From UBA6136 sp964344495 (GTDB taxonomy: Bacteria > Pseudomonadota > Gammaproteobacteria > Methylococcales > Methylococcaceae), in NCBI GenBank assembly GCA_964344495.1, contig CAYFNI010000017.1, forward strand, positions 1-29,880: a stretch of 29,880 nt of DNA, in the 5' to 3' direction. A program made the translations under genes and the position numbers. This document shows, piece by piece, positions 9,382 through 16,776 of the stretch (within the stretch, counting starts at the first letter, position 1; the number at the start of each line of letters is the position of its first letter). The notes under the pieces were generated by a model that searched no databases, was not told where the DNA came from, and saw nothing but the letters and a program-made list of their open reading frames with translations.

Positions 9382-10034
9382 CGTTTGGGCTGCGGCTTGG
9401 GGGCTGGCTTGGCCGCATTGGCCGCCGCTTTTAACTCGTCATCGTCAAGATAGCGGTACGTCCGAACCAGCGCACTCATGACCAGGGGAAATTTCTCCAG
9501 CCGCGGGTTGTCCTTGGTCGGGTTGGGTGTGATCTTGATGTTGTGCACCGTCACGATTCGCGGCAACGAGGCCAAGCCGCTGACGAATCCGCCAAAATCA
9601 CCATAACGCCCGAAGACCTTGACCTCGATCGGAAGCTCGGCATAGAAGTCATGAACCACCTCGGTTCCGGGCTTGAACAGTTCAAATTCCAGCCCGCTGG
9701 CCAGGCCCGTTTGCGAGACATCCACCAGCAGTTCCGGCACCTGGGTCTTGTTCGGCAACTGCAGGAGCAAATCGCCAAAGGTCTTTTCGATCTCCAGCAG
9801 TTGCTCCTTGTATTCCTCCAGCCGCCCGACCATCCGCTGCTTCTGCTCGAAGGCAGTGCGCAGTTCGGCTTCCTTGGCCTCGGCCGCTGCCAGCTGCTCT
9901 AGCTGACTGCTGGTATCGACGGAGTACCAGAGCGCCGCCAGCGACAGCCCGAGCAGGGTGATGACCGCCGCCTTGATCTGCAATGGCCAGGATCCGGCAT
10001 TTTCAAGATCCCAGCTGATCTCGGACAAATTCAT
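9378..10034 (-). CDS. pilO: Type IV pilus inner-membrane protein PilO
   Basis: A 218-residue bitopic membrane protein: short cytoplasmic N-terminus, one transmembrane helix at about 19-38, a periplasmic coiled coil at about 40-92 rich in Glu/Lys/Gln heptads, then a ferredoxin-like domain (about 95-195). It dimerises with PilN to form the alignment complex connecting cytoplasmic PilM with PilP and PilQ. The C-terminus ends in an Ala/Pro/Lys-rich tail, a variable feature. Overlaps pilN and pilP by four bases each. Confidence 0.94.
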   Translation of the reverse strand: MNLSEISWDLENAGSWPLQIKAAVITLLGLSLAALWYSVDTSSQLEQLAAAEAKEAELRTAFEQKQRMVGRLEEYKEQLLEIEKTFGDLLLQLPNKTQVPELLVDVSQTGLASGLEFELFKPGTEVVHDFYAELPIEVKVFGRYGDFGGFVSGLASLPRIVTVHNIKITPNPTKDNPRLEKFPLVMSALVRTYRYLDDDELKAAANAAKPAPKPQPKR

Positions 10035-10648
10035 GGCGCCCCCTTGGGCACCGCTGCCCCAGCGGGCAACGCCTCGGCAGCGCCTTCCGGACTGCTGTCA
10101 CTGCTCTGGATGACATGCAGCGAAAAGCGGCTCATCTGGCTCTCCTTCTTGTTCTTGCTTTCGGGCTTGGCCTCAATGACGAGCAACGAAGGCTGCTGCA
10201 GCCAGGGCGAAACCTCAAGGTTACGCATGTAGACCGAAATGCGCGCATTCGACTGGGCGATGCCATTGATGGCGATGGTCCGATCACGCTGCTCCATATC
10301 CAGCAACTGCAGCCCCTCTGGCACGGTCTTGCGCAGTTCTTCAAACAGATGCACCACGGCCGGCCGACTGACCTGCAATTGCTGGATGACATCCATGCGC
10401 GAGATCAGGTTCTTTTTCTTCTTCTCGAGATCCTGAATTTCCCGGACCTTGAAGGTCAGGATGTCGAGCTCCTTGGTGAGAAACTGATTGCGTGCCTGCT
10501 GCACCTCCAGCCGCTGACTGATCGTCATGTGAACGCCCGTCATCAGCAGGGCCGTCCCCAGCAGCCCGGCGCCCATCATCAGCAGGAAGTTGCGCTGCTG
10601 ACGCTTGCGGCGCGCCTCACGCCAGGGCAGAAGGTTGATTCTGGCCAT
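10031..10648 (-). CDS. pilN: Type IV pilus inner-membrane protein PilN
   Basis: A 205-residue bitopic protein. The N-terminal INLLPWRE motif (residues 4-11) is the segment that docks into the groove of PilM in homologues. A transmembrane helix follows at about 21-43, then a coiled coil at about 45-95 and a periplasmic ferredoxin-like domain. The C-terminal 30 residues are Ser/Ala/Pro-rich and look disordered. It starts two bases after the pilM stop and overlaps pilO. Confidence 0.94.
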   Translation of the reverse strand: MARINLLPWREARRKRQQRNFLLMMGAGLLGTALLMTGVHMTISQRLEVQQARNQFLTKELDILTFKVREIQDLEKKKKNLISRMDVIQQLQVSRPAVVHLFEELRKTVPEGLQLLDMEQRDRTIAINGIAQSNARISVYMRNLEVSPWLQQPSLLVIEAKPESKNKKESQMSRFSLHVIQSSDSSPEGAAEALPAGAAVPKGAP

Positions 10649-10650
10649 GG

Positions 10651-11712
10651 CTATGCGTCCAAGCCGTGCAGGGCGAGCCCGGTGGCAATCAGCAAGGACG
10701 GAGCGTCCTGGACGAAACTGGGCTTGGCCGCCGAAGGCCCGACCGACATGCCGGCGAAAGGATCGACCCGGCTCACCGGGCAGCCCGTCGCGGCCGCTAC
10801 GGCGCGATCCAGTCCCGGCAACGCAGAATTGCCCCCGCTCAGGAAGATGCGATTGACCGTCACCTGTGGCTGAGACACGTTGAAGAGGCGCAGCCCACGG
10901 TGTACCTGCTGCCCCAGCGTGTCGATAAACGGTGCCAGGATGTCGGCCTCGTAGTTTTCCAGCAAGCGTCCGGTTTTCTTGGCCGCCTCGGCATCCTCAA
11001 ACGTCAGCCCGAACCGCTGCTGGATGTCCGTTGTCAGCTGCCGCCCACCGAAAGCCTGCTCACGGTTGTAAATCACCTGCTCATCCCGAATCACGATCAA
11101 CGCATTGGTCGCAGCGCCCATGTCGCAAACGGCGTAAACCGGGCTGGCATAGGCCGGTTCTGTGCGCATGAACCAGTCACAACCGCGCATCAGTGCGAAG
11201 GATTCCACATCCACCGCCTCGGCCTTGAGTCCCGCCCATTCGAGCGCAGCCGCCCGATCCTCGACGAACTCCCTGCGGGAAGCGACCACCTGCACGTCGA
11301 CCGACTGAGGGTAACCCTGGGTCGGCCCAACGACAAAAAAATCGAGACTGACATCCTCTAGCGGGAAGGGGATGTAGCGTTCAGCCTCCAGCTCGATTTG
11401 GGCTTCGATCTCATCCTCGTTGAGTGTCGCAGGAAAGCTGACCGTTTTGGTGATGACCGCGGAAATCGGCACAGCCGTGACTGCTTGCGTCACCTTGGTT
11501 CCCAACTGCCGGATGCCCTTGCGAATGGCCGCCCCCATCACCTGAATACGCGACTGGCTTTCCGTCGCAGCCTCCATGGGCGATAGCATGACAATCGCGT
11601 AACGCTCCAGCTGGACTCCCCCGGCATCGCGCACCAATTCAACCAGCTTCACTGAAGAAGGGCTGATGTCGATACCGAGAAAGGCTGTTTTTTTAGGACG
11701 GAGTGAAAACAT
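10651..11712 (-). CDS. pilM: Type IV pilus actin-like ATPase PilM
   Basis: A 353-residue cytoplasmic actin-fold protein of the FtsA/PilM family that binds ATP and the PilN N-terminus. The phosphate-1 motif FLGIDISPSSVKLVEL is near the start, the second nucleotide loop is in VCDMGAATNALIV, and the adenosine segment NRIFLSGGNSALPGL is near the C-terminus. Two consecutive start codons are possible, TTG at 11715 and ATG at 11712; the ATG was chosen because it is the stronger codon. The Shine-Dalgarno sequence is weak for both. First gene of the pilMNOPQ operon. Confidence 0.95.
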   Translation of the reverse strand: MFSLRPKKTAFLGIDISPSSVKLVELVRDAGGVQLERYAIVMLSPMEAATESQSRIQVMGAAIRKGIRQLGTKVTQAVTAVPISAVITKTVSFPATLNEDEIEAQIELEAERYIPFPLEDVSLDFFVVGPTQGYPQSVDVQVVASRREFVEDRAAALEWAGLKAEAVDVESFALMRGCDWFMRTEPAYASPVYAVCDMGAATNALIVIRDEQVIYNREQAFGGRQLTTDIQQRFGLTFEDAEAAKKTGRLLENYEADILAPFIDTLGQQVHRGLRLFNVSQPQVTVNRIFLSGGNSALPGLDRAVAAATGCPVSRVDPFAGMSVGPSAAKPSFVQDAPSLLIATGLALHGLDA

Positions 11713-11734
11713 CAATCATGCCGGAAGGGAATCG

Positions 11735-11763
11735 GTTATAGCGCTATCAGATGCCCGTATTGA
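11735..11763 (-). promoter_or_regulatory. Weak candidate promoter for the pil operon
   Basis: On the minus strand TATAAC (11735-11740) lies about 25 bases before pilM, but the hexamer 17 bases upstream (TCAATA, 11758-11763) matches the -35 consensus poorly. Proposed only because of its position. Confidence 0.25.
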
Positions 11764-12085
11764 TTGGCCTGCAGCGGTTTTTGAGCACCTCGATCAGATG
11801 GACTTGCTCACAGTCTTGTCACGTTCCGCTGCGTGCCTGAACGCTGTCAGCAAACTCGCATAGCCATTCTACCTGATGGGGTGATGGCCGCCCTCCGCCT
11901 CCACCTGACCATATTGACCACCGCCATCCTGACACTTTTCATTTCGAAAATCCGGGCCCAGTGCAGCCCTGTCCCAGAATGAGCGGGACGCCCCCGGGGA
12001 GGGTCTTTCTTTTTTCTTCTGAAAGGGTCGCTCGGAAGCAAGAACGTGCCCTTTTCAATTTCGTTTGATTCCACCTGACTGTGAG

Positions 12086-12217
12086 GTACAGAACTCTGTT
12101 ACAGACTGGATGTGGGCCTACAATCACGAACCCTCCAACATGAGGCTCGGCGGCATGCCCCCGAAACAGAAGTTGGCTCTTTTAACCCGCTCTACTTCTG
12201 ACCAACCCCGCTAACAC
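12086..12217 (+). pseudogene. C-terminal remnant of an IS3-family transposase (OrfB)
   Basis: Read in the frame of 12086, the plus strand gives a segment with WMWAYNHE, NMRLGG and MPPKQKLA (12107-12181). It closely follows the C-terminus of many IS3-family OrfB integrases, usually WxWxYNHERPNMALGGxTPxQKLA. The catalytic DDE core is absent: residues upstream of about 12086 no longer resemble the family. Several consensus positions are changed (ERP to EPS, MAL to MRL), so this looks like an old decayed copy. A CCCCGC...GCGGGG inverted repeat and a GGGGATTACC stretch lie right after the frame, where the right end of such elements often sits. Family assignment rests on motif recall, not a search. 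Confidence 0.65.
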
Positions 12218-12227
12218 GCGGGGATTA
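12210..12227 (+). repeat. Inverted repeat at the presumed right end of the IS remnant
   Basis: CCCCGC and GCGGGG are perfect complements around TAACAC. It lies immediately after the transposase remnant and may be part of the old element's end or a small stem-loop. No matching left end was found nearby in the same orientation. Confidence 0.4.
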
Positions 12228-12534
12228 CCCTACGAAGTTTGAATCCTCTCACCCAGACTATATTGAATCAAGACATCAAAGAACGCGGTCGAAGTCCGTA
12301 ATCAGACATTTGTGTTTTCGGGATAACTTTTCCAAGCGCCATCCATTGCTGAGTCTGCGGCCCATTTCCCGCCGCACATATACCTTGGGCTTAAATCGCC
12401 CCAATGAAACAGACCGATCCAGATCAATTCGACGCACTTCATGCACAGCCATCTACCTCTGCAAGCGGGGGCAGAGCCTCCATTTGCTCATAACTCAAAA
12501 CCCTCAAACAGAGAGGCATGAGCGTGATGAAAAA

Positions 12535-13374
12535 CTACAAAGGATTAATCTTAGGCTGATCAGAGGAGCCCCTAATTGCTCTCTTTTCGTTTATTGAAAG
12601 TCGGTTTGTTTCGATAAAGTGTTTCAGCGTGATGAACCCATCCTTAGGTACCTGCAGATCGCCGTTGTATGGGTTTGAGAACAAGAATGCGAGATAGAGG
12701 TTCAGGGAGACGAGCAATGTCACCATCGCGGTCATGATTGCCTGCCCAAGGGTGTACTCAGATGTAAAAAACATGGTGAAGAGGATTGTCATAATCCCCC
12801 CGATGATCAAAGAAAACCACTCGATATCTGGTATTTGGTTATGGGAATAAATGAGCCGGTCACGACGACTCTCACCCGCGTTAATGACTGAGTTCACCAT
12901 GGTCGCATAAAGCGTCTTCTGGTTTTCAGTGACAGGCTCTACCTCTCGGACCTCAAGAATAATTTGATCGAAAAGCGCCAGCCCCTCGGTATCTCGCTCA
13001 CCAATCTGCATGTGCTGCCAACCTTGTTTAAGCGTCTCCTCGGTATAATTCCGGATGCTCCCTCTGATGCTGGACCGATAGGGTTCTGGCATTTTTTCCG
13101 CTATCAGATAAACCTCTTCCAGAGAATGAGCCTCGGTTTCAAGGTGTTGTTTAGCCTCATTGAAATGACTCAAGGAGTCAACAACGACCATACCGAGAAT
13201 GACCGCGTAAAGCGTTCCGGCAACAGACATGTAGTATCCACCGACTTCATGGAAACTCTTGATTGTCTCCTTCCCGAGGCGGTGTTTGAGCCAAACCTGC
13301 AACGCTACTGTTACGAGGATGACCGTTATGATCACCGCGCTACCAACTGAATACTTGTTGAGGTCAAGAATCAT
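12535..13374 (-). CDS. DUF4239 (bestrophin-like) membrane protein
   Basis: A 279-residue membrane protein resembling the DUF4239 family, whose function is unknown and which is sometimes labelled bestrophin-like. Four hydrophobic helices are visible: about 10-29, 47-66, 186-204 and 210-231. The characteristic stretch VAGTLYAVILGMVVVDSL and the acidic, Glu-rich loop with LETEAHSLEEVYLIAE follow the second helix, and FSNPYNGDLQVPKDGF after the fourth is the typical C-terminal block. The soluble part between residues 70 and 185 probably forms helices. The gene is lower in G+C than its neighbours and sits alone between pilM and the PBP1A gene, flanked by transposase relics, suggesting acquisition by transfer. 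The ATG has only a weak ribosome binding site (GGGCAAT). No role is proposed. Confidence 0.75.
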   Translation of the reverse strand: MILDLNKYSVGSAVIITVILVTVALQVWLKHRLGKETIKSFHEVGGYYMSVAGTLYAVILGMVVVDSLSHFNEAKQHLETEAHSLEEVYLIAEKMPEPYRSSIRGSIRNYTEETLKQGWQHMQIGERDTEGLALFDQIILEVREVEPVTENQKTLYATMVNSVINAGESRRDRLIYSHNQIPDIEWFSLIIGGIMTILFTMFFTSEYTLGQAIMTAMVTLLVSLNLYLAFLFSNPYNGDLQVPKDGFITLKHFIETNRLSINEKRAIRGSSDQPKINPL

Positions 13375-13794
13375 GATTATTGCCCATGCGGTTCGCAGTG
13401 CATTCAGGCGCTCTGGGTTTGGACGTCAAAAGCATAGGGGGTCTCCTGAGAAAATGATCCTGGGCGAGCTCATGTTCAAACCCTACGACATGCTCCCTGA
13501 CTTCAGGTGAGTATTCGTTTGTCTTGCTCGTGGCTCCTTTCTGTCAGGCAATGGAGCCTCCTCATTTCCCCGGGCACTCAGCCTGCAGGCATCATCAGGC
13601 GCCCGTCTGCTTTCCGTGAGTCATGAGGCGATGGGTGGCCAGATCAGAATAGGTACGGGGCTCCTTCAAGTCCCCGCGCCGTCATGTGTAGTATAGTAAC
13701 GCTACTTGTTTAACATGTTCCTTAATCGCTGAAGGACCGCCACTCCGACAGCCACCTCACCCGGAACATCCACCGACGCGCCAGTCCACCGTCC
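13375..13794. other. Gene-free stretch upstream of the PBP1A gene
   Basis: About 420 bases with no intact gene. It holds the OrfA remnant (13455-13580) and, at 13692-13697, a TATAGT hexamer about 100 bases before the PBP1A start that could be a -10 box but lacks a recognisable -35 element at 16-18 bases. Nothing else stands out. Confidence 0.4.
13455..13580 (-). pseudogene. N-terminal remnant of an IS3-family OrfA
   Basis: On the minus strand an AAGGAG ribosome binding site is followed by ACG (13529-13531), where a start ATG would be expected, and then by a frame reading SKTNEYSPEVREHVV and FEHE. IS3-family OrfA proteins commonly begin MSKxxRYSPEVRERAVRMVxEH, so this looks like the first 20 or so residues of OrfA with the start codon lost by one base change. 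The helix-turn-helix remainder is missing. TGAGTGCCCGG ending at 13580 would suit a left terminal repeat that starts with TG. Its orientation is opposite to the relic at 12086-12217, so the two are not ends of one simple element. Short match, medium confidence. Confidence 0.5.
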
Positions 13795-16248
13795 TTGAAA
13801 ACCCCAAGCTCACATTCGTCCGCGGGCAGCTACCTGCTCCGCTCACTGACGCGTCTTCTGCTGGGTCTTGTCACCGGCCTCATGACCCTCGGCGTCATGC
13901 TGTTTGGCGTTTACATCTATCTCCAGTCCGATCTGCCCGACCTTGAAGCCCTCAAGGACTTGCGTTATCAGAGCCCCCTCAAGATTTACAGCCGGGATGG
14001 GCTACTGATCGGTCAGTATGGCGAGAAAGTCCGCTACCCGCTGACGCTGGATGCCATTCCCGAAAGGATGCGCCAAGCCTTCATGGCCGCCGAGGACTAT
14101 CGCTTTTACGAGCACCCCGGTGTTGATTATCAAGGCCTGTTGCGGGCCTCATTCTCTTTTTTGAGCACCGGCCAGAAACGCCAGGGCGGCAGCACCATCA
14201 CCATGCAGGTGGCGCGCAATTTCTTTCTGAGCAACGAAAAGACCGTTCTGAGAAAGGTCAAGGAAATCATTCTGGCAATGAAGATCGAGGCGGAACTGCC
14301 CAAGGACAAGATTCTTGAGCTGTACCTCAACAAGATCTACCTGGGCAACCATGCCTACGGCGTCAATGCAGCAGCCAAGATCTACTACAACAAACGCATC
14401 GACGATCTGGAACTGGCTGAAATTGCCACCATCGCCGGCCTGCCCAAGGCGCCCTCCACATTCAATCCGATCGTCAACCCGGAGCGCGCACTGATCCGCC
14501 GCAACTACGTGCTGGAGCGCATGCGCTCGCTGGACTTCATCAGCGAAGCGGACTACCGGACGGCCTTGGCGGCACCCAACACCGCCGCCTTGCGGGAACA
14601 TCTGGTGGATGTGGACTTCCCCTACGTGGCCGAGATCGTGCGCAACCAGATGTACGAGCAGTACGGTGAATTTGCCTACGAGGACGGCTATCAGGTCAGA
14701 ACCACCATTGACTCGCGGCTGCAACTGCTGGCCGAAGAGGCCCTGCGCACCAGTCAGCATCAGTTCGACGAGCGCCGCCGCTTCCGCGCCATCAAGGAGC
14801 ATGTCGACCTCAGCCAGTACAACACCGAAGCCGACTGGGACAAGCAACTGGCCCGCTTCGGCAAGATCGGCCTCACCGAACCCGCCCTGATCCTGACGCT
14901 CAAGAATGGCGCCGCCGAAGTCTATCGCGGGAACGGCAAACGGTTGACGCTCAGCGCCGCCGACCTGAGTTGGGCACACCGCTGGCTGACGGAGCGCAAA
15001 CCCCGCACCAAGGGCGGTGAAAGCAACAAAGCCCTGGAGGCTGGTGATGTCATCCGCCTGCGGCAGAATGGCGACCGACTGAAGCTGACCCAGATTCCCG
15101 AGGTCGGTGCAGCCCTGGTGTCCGTGCTACCCCAGGATGGTCAGGTCGTCGCCATCGCCGGAGGCTATGATTTCCATTACAGCAAATTCAATCGCGCCAT
15201 TCAGTCGAAGCGCCAGCCGGGCTCCGGTTTCAAACCGGTGGTCTATTCCGCCGCACTCGCCGATGGCATGACCCCGTCCAGCATCGTCGTCGATTCACCG
15301 ATCAGCATCCGCGGCTGGACGCCGATGAATGCCTCGCGCCGCTACTACGGCCCGACACCGCTGCGAACCGCCCTTACCTATTCCCGCAATGTCGTCGCGG
15401 TCAAGCTGGCCCAGAAGGTCGGCATCGACAAAGTCATCCGGCTGGCCGAAAGCATGGGCTTTGAACGGGAGGAATTGCCCCGCGTGTTGCCCCTGGCCCT
15501 GGGCAGCGGCTCCGCGAGTCCGCTGCGCATGGCGCAGATGTATTCGGTGTTCGCCAACGGCGGCTTCCGGGTCGATCCATACTTCATTGCCCGGGTCGAT
15601 ACTGACAGCGGCAAAACGGTTTATCAGGCCACCCCACCCACGGCCTGCTTCGCCTGCGAGGACACCAAAAATCCACCCCAAAGTCTTGCCAGACGTGTGA
15701 TTTCCGCCAAGGTCCAGTACATGATGAATTCCATGCTGCAGGATGTGGTGCGCATGGGCACGGCGCGCAAGGCGCTGGCACTGGGCCGAAGCGATGTCGC
15801 CGGCAAGACCGGCACGACCAACAAGTCATTTGACGCCTGGTTCAACGGCTACACCCCGGCGCTGGTGGCGGTCTCCTGGTTCGGGTATGACAGCTACAAA
15901 TCCCTCGGTCATGGTGTCATGGGAGGTGATGTGGCATTACCCCTGTGGATCAAATACATGGAAAAAGCGCTGGAAGGGATACCGGAATACAAGTTTCCCA
16001 CCCCGGCAGAGCTTCAGAGTAAAACGGGCGCCAAGCCGGACACCGCCGCGCCAATCATGACGAACTTTGACTACTACCCGAGCAGCAAGAACGGCTTTTT
16101 CGAGAACGCCACCCCGGCAGCCGCCGAAGGGGAAAAGTCAGGGCCCAGCGACAAGGCCGCATCCGTGCCGGCAGTGAAAGCGGAACCGGGCGCGAAACCC
16201 AAGGCAGCCAGAAAAAAACCCGCGCAGCCGGCGGATGCGCTGTTCTAG
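13795..16248 (+). CDS. mrcA: Penicillin-binding protein 1A, bifunctional transglycosylase/transpeptidase
   Basis: An 817-residue class A PBP (mrcA/ponA) that polymerises and cross-links peptidoglycan in the periplasm. A transmembrane anchor at about 18-43 precedes the GT51 domain, with catalytic Glu100 in EDYRFYEHPGVD, the GGSTITMQ motif (131-138) and KIEAELPKDKILELYLN. An inserted OB-like domain follows (about 310-430). The transpeptidase has nucleophile Ser477 in SGFK, SRN (530-532) and KTGTT (671-675). A Lys/Ala/Pro-rich tail closes it. Length fits Pseudomonas PonA (822). The start is TTG at 13795 without a clear ribosome binding site; no ATG in frame precedes the membrane helix, so the start is uncertain by some residues. 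Confidence 0.95.
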   Translation: MKTPSSHSSAGSYLLRSLTRLLLGLVTGLMTLGVMLFGVYIYLQSDLPDLEALKDLRYQSPLKIYSRDGLLIGQYGEKVRYPLTLDAIPERMRQAFMAAEDYRFYEHPGVDYQGLLRASFSFLSTGQKRQGGSTITMQVARNFFLSNEKTVLRKVKEIILAMKIEAELPKDKILELYLNKIYLGNHAYGVNAAAKIYYNKRIDDLELAEIATIAGLPKAPSTFNPIVNPERALIRRNYVLERMRSLDFISEADYRTALAAPNTAALREHLVDVDFPYVAEIVRNQMYEQYGEFAYEDGYQVRTTIDSRLQLLAEEALRTSQHQFDERRRFRAIKEHVDLSQYNTEADWDKQLARFGKIGLTEPALILTLKNGAAEVYRGNGKRLTLSAADLSWAHRWLTERKPRTKGGESNKALEAGDVIRLRQNGDRLKLTQIPEVGAALVSVLPQDGQVVAIAGGYDFHYSKFNRAIQSKRQPGSGFKPVVYSAALADGMTPSSIVVDSPISIRGWTPMNASRRYYGPTPLRTALTYSRNVVAVKLAQKVGIDKVIRLAESMGFEREELPRVLPLALGSGSASPLRMAQMYSVFANGGFRVDPYFIARVDTDSGKTVYQATPPTACFACEDTKNPPQSLARRVISAKVQYMMNSMLQDVVRMGTARKALALGRSDVAGKTGTTNKSFDAWFNGYTPALVAVSWFGYDSYKSLGHGVMGGDVALPLWIKYMEKALEGIPEYKFPTPAELQSKTGAKPDTAAPIMTNFDYYPSSKNGFFENATPAAAEGEKSGPSDKAASVPAVKAEPGAKPKAARKKPAQPADALF

Positions 16249-16365
16249 GCGAGGTTGAAGGTCAGTCGGGGAAGATTCACACGCCCGGCCAGCCATCGGG
16301 CCAAAATCAGGCAACGACCACCGGCGGTGAACGGCACACGTAGCTTGTACAGAACGTACGGCACG

Positions 16366-16405
16366 AAAAAACCGGCTCCGGAACAGTCTCTGTCCGGCGC
16401 CGGTT
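16366..16405 (-). terminator. Intrinsic terminator of rpmE
   Basis: On the minus strand AACCGGC and GCCGGTT enclose a second stem CCGGA/TCCGG with one mismatch, followed directly by a run of six T. It lies about 15 bases past the L31 stop codon. Confidence 0.88.
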
Positions 16406-16419
16406 CGGAAACGGAACGA

Positions 16420-16620
16420 TCAGCGGCTGTAGCGGCGGCGGAACTTGTCGACGCGGCCCGCCGTGTCGACGACTCTCTGCTTGCCCGTATAGAATGGGTG
16501 GCAAGCCGCGCAGACTTCAACGTGTAAATCCTTGCCCAGCGTTGAACGGGTTTCGAAGGAGTTACCGCAGCTGCAGTTGACCGTCAGCGGTTGGTAGTTG
16601 GGATGTGTGTCCGACTTCAT
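16420..16620 (-). CDS. rpmE: 50S ribosomal protein L31 (zinc-binding type)
   Basis: A 66-residue ribosomal protein L31. The zinc ligands of the C+ type are present: Cys16 and Cys18 in NCSCGN, Cys37 and Cys40 in [24 protein letters not shown] near the C-terminus is the family's ribosome-contacting tail. The frame is open upstream to 16749, but the ATG at 16620 gives the normal length and is preceded by AGGAA, so it is the start. It has its own predicted promoter and terminator and lies between two plus-strand genes. In other bacteria L31 of this type serves as a zinc reservoir; no zinc-free paralogue is in the window. Confidence 0.95.
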   Translation of the reverse strand: MKSDTHPNYQPLTVNCSCGNSFETRSTLGKDLHVEVCAACHPFYTGKQRVVDTAGRVDKFRRRYSR

Positions 16621-16664
16621 GAGTGCATTTCCTGGAAAGCTAGGCGGTTCAAAACAAACCGGAA

Positions 16665-16693
16665 ATCCTACAGCCAACCACTCCGATTGGCAA
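16665..16693 (-). promoter_or_regulatory. Predicted sigma70-type promoter for rpmE
   Basis: Minus-strand TTGCCA (16688-16693) and TAGGAT (16665-16670) are 17 bases apart, matching the consensus at 5 and 4 of 6 positions. The start point would be near 16658, giving a leader of about 38 bases. Confidence 0.5.
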
Positions 16694-16776
16694 GACAGCA
16701 ATCCTTTTTTTACTTGCCCGTCACTCAGAAACCCATTGACACCGCCCACCCCACACCCTCAGACACACTCCCTTGC

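Larger units (their letters stand above)
11716..12534. other. Gene-poor stretch between pilM and the DUF4239 gene
   Basis: About 820 bases without an intact gene. The left part (11716-11900) is the pil promoter region. At 12086-12217 the plus strand encodes the C-terminal end of an IS3-family transposase (separate entry). A GC-rich imperfect stem followed by a pyrimidine tract at 11987-12015 could be a relic terminator. From about 12230 to 12534 the sequence is visibly lower in G+C and I recognise nothing in it. Confidence 0.5.

Noticed and set aside
11987..12015. GC-rich imperfect stem followed by TTTCTTTTTT
   Set aside because: Terminator-like on the plus strand, but the stem pairs poorly and no plus-strand gene ends before it, so it is only mentioned in the gap entry.
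12310..12597. Plus-strand frame of 95 codons in the low-G+C stretch
   Set aside because: No ribosome binding site, no recognisable motif, and it overlaps the end of the DUF4239 gene.
13454..13510. Short plus-strand frame MILGELMFKPYD...
   Set aside because: The minus strand of the same bases explains itself as an OrfA remnant with a ribosome binding site; the plus frame has 18 codons and no support.
16621..16749. N-terminal extension of L31
   Set aside because: The family starts at the ATG at 16620, which has an AGGAA site, and the predicted promoter lies inside the extension.
16591..16776. N-terminal extension of the ExoIII-like protein
   Set aside because: ExoIII and Crc proteins start with MRI..NxNG, present at 16777; the upstream part overlaps the rpmE promoter and has no homology.
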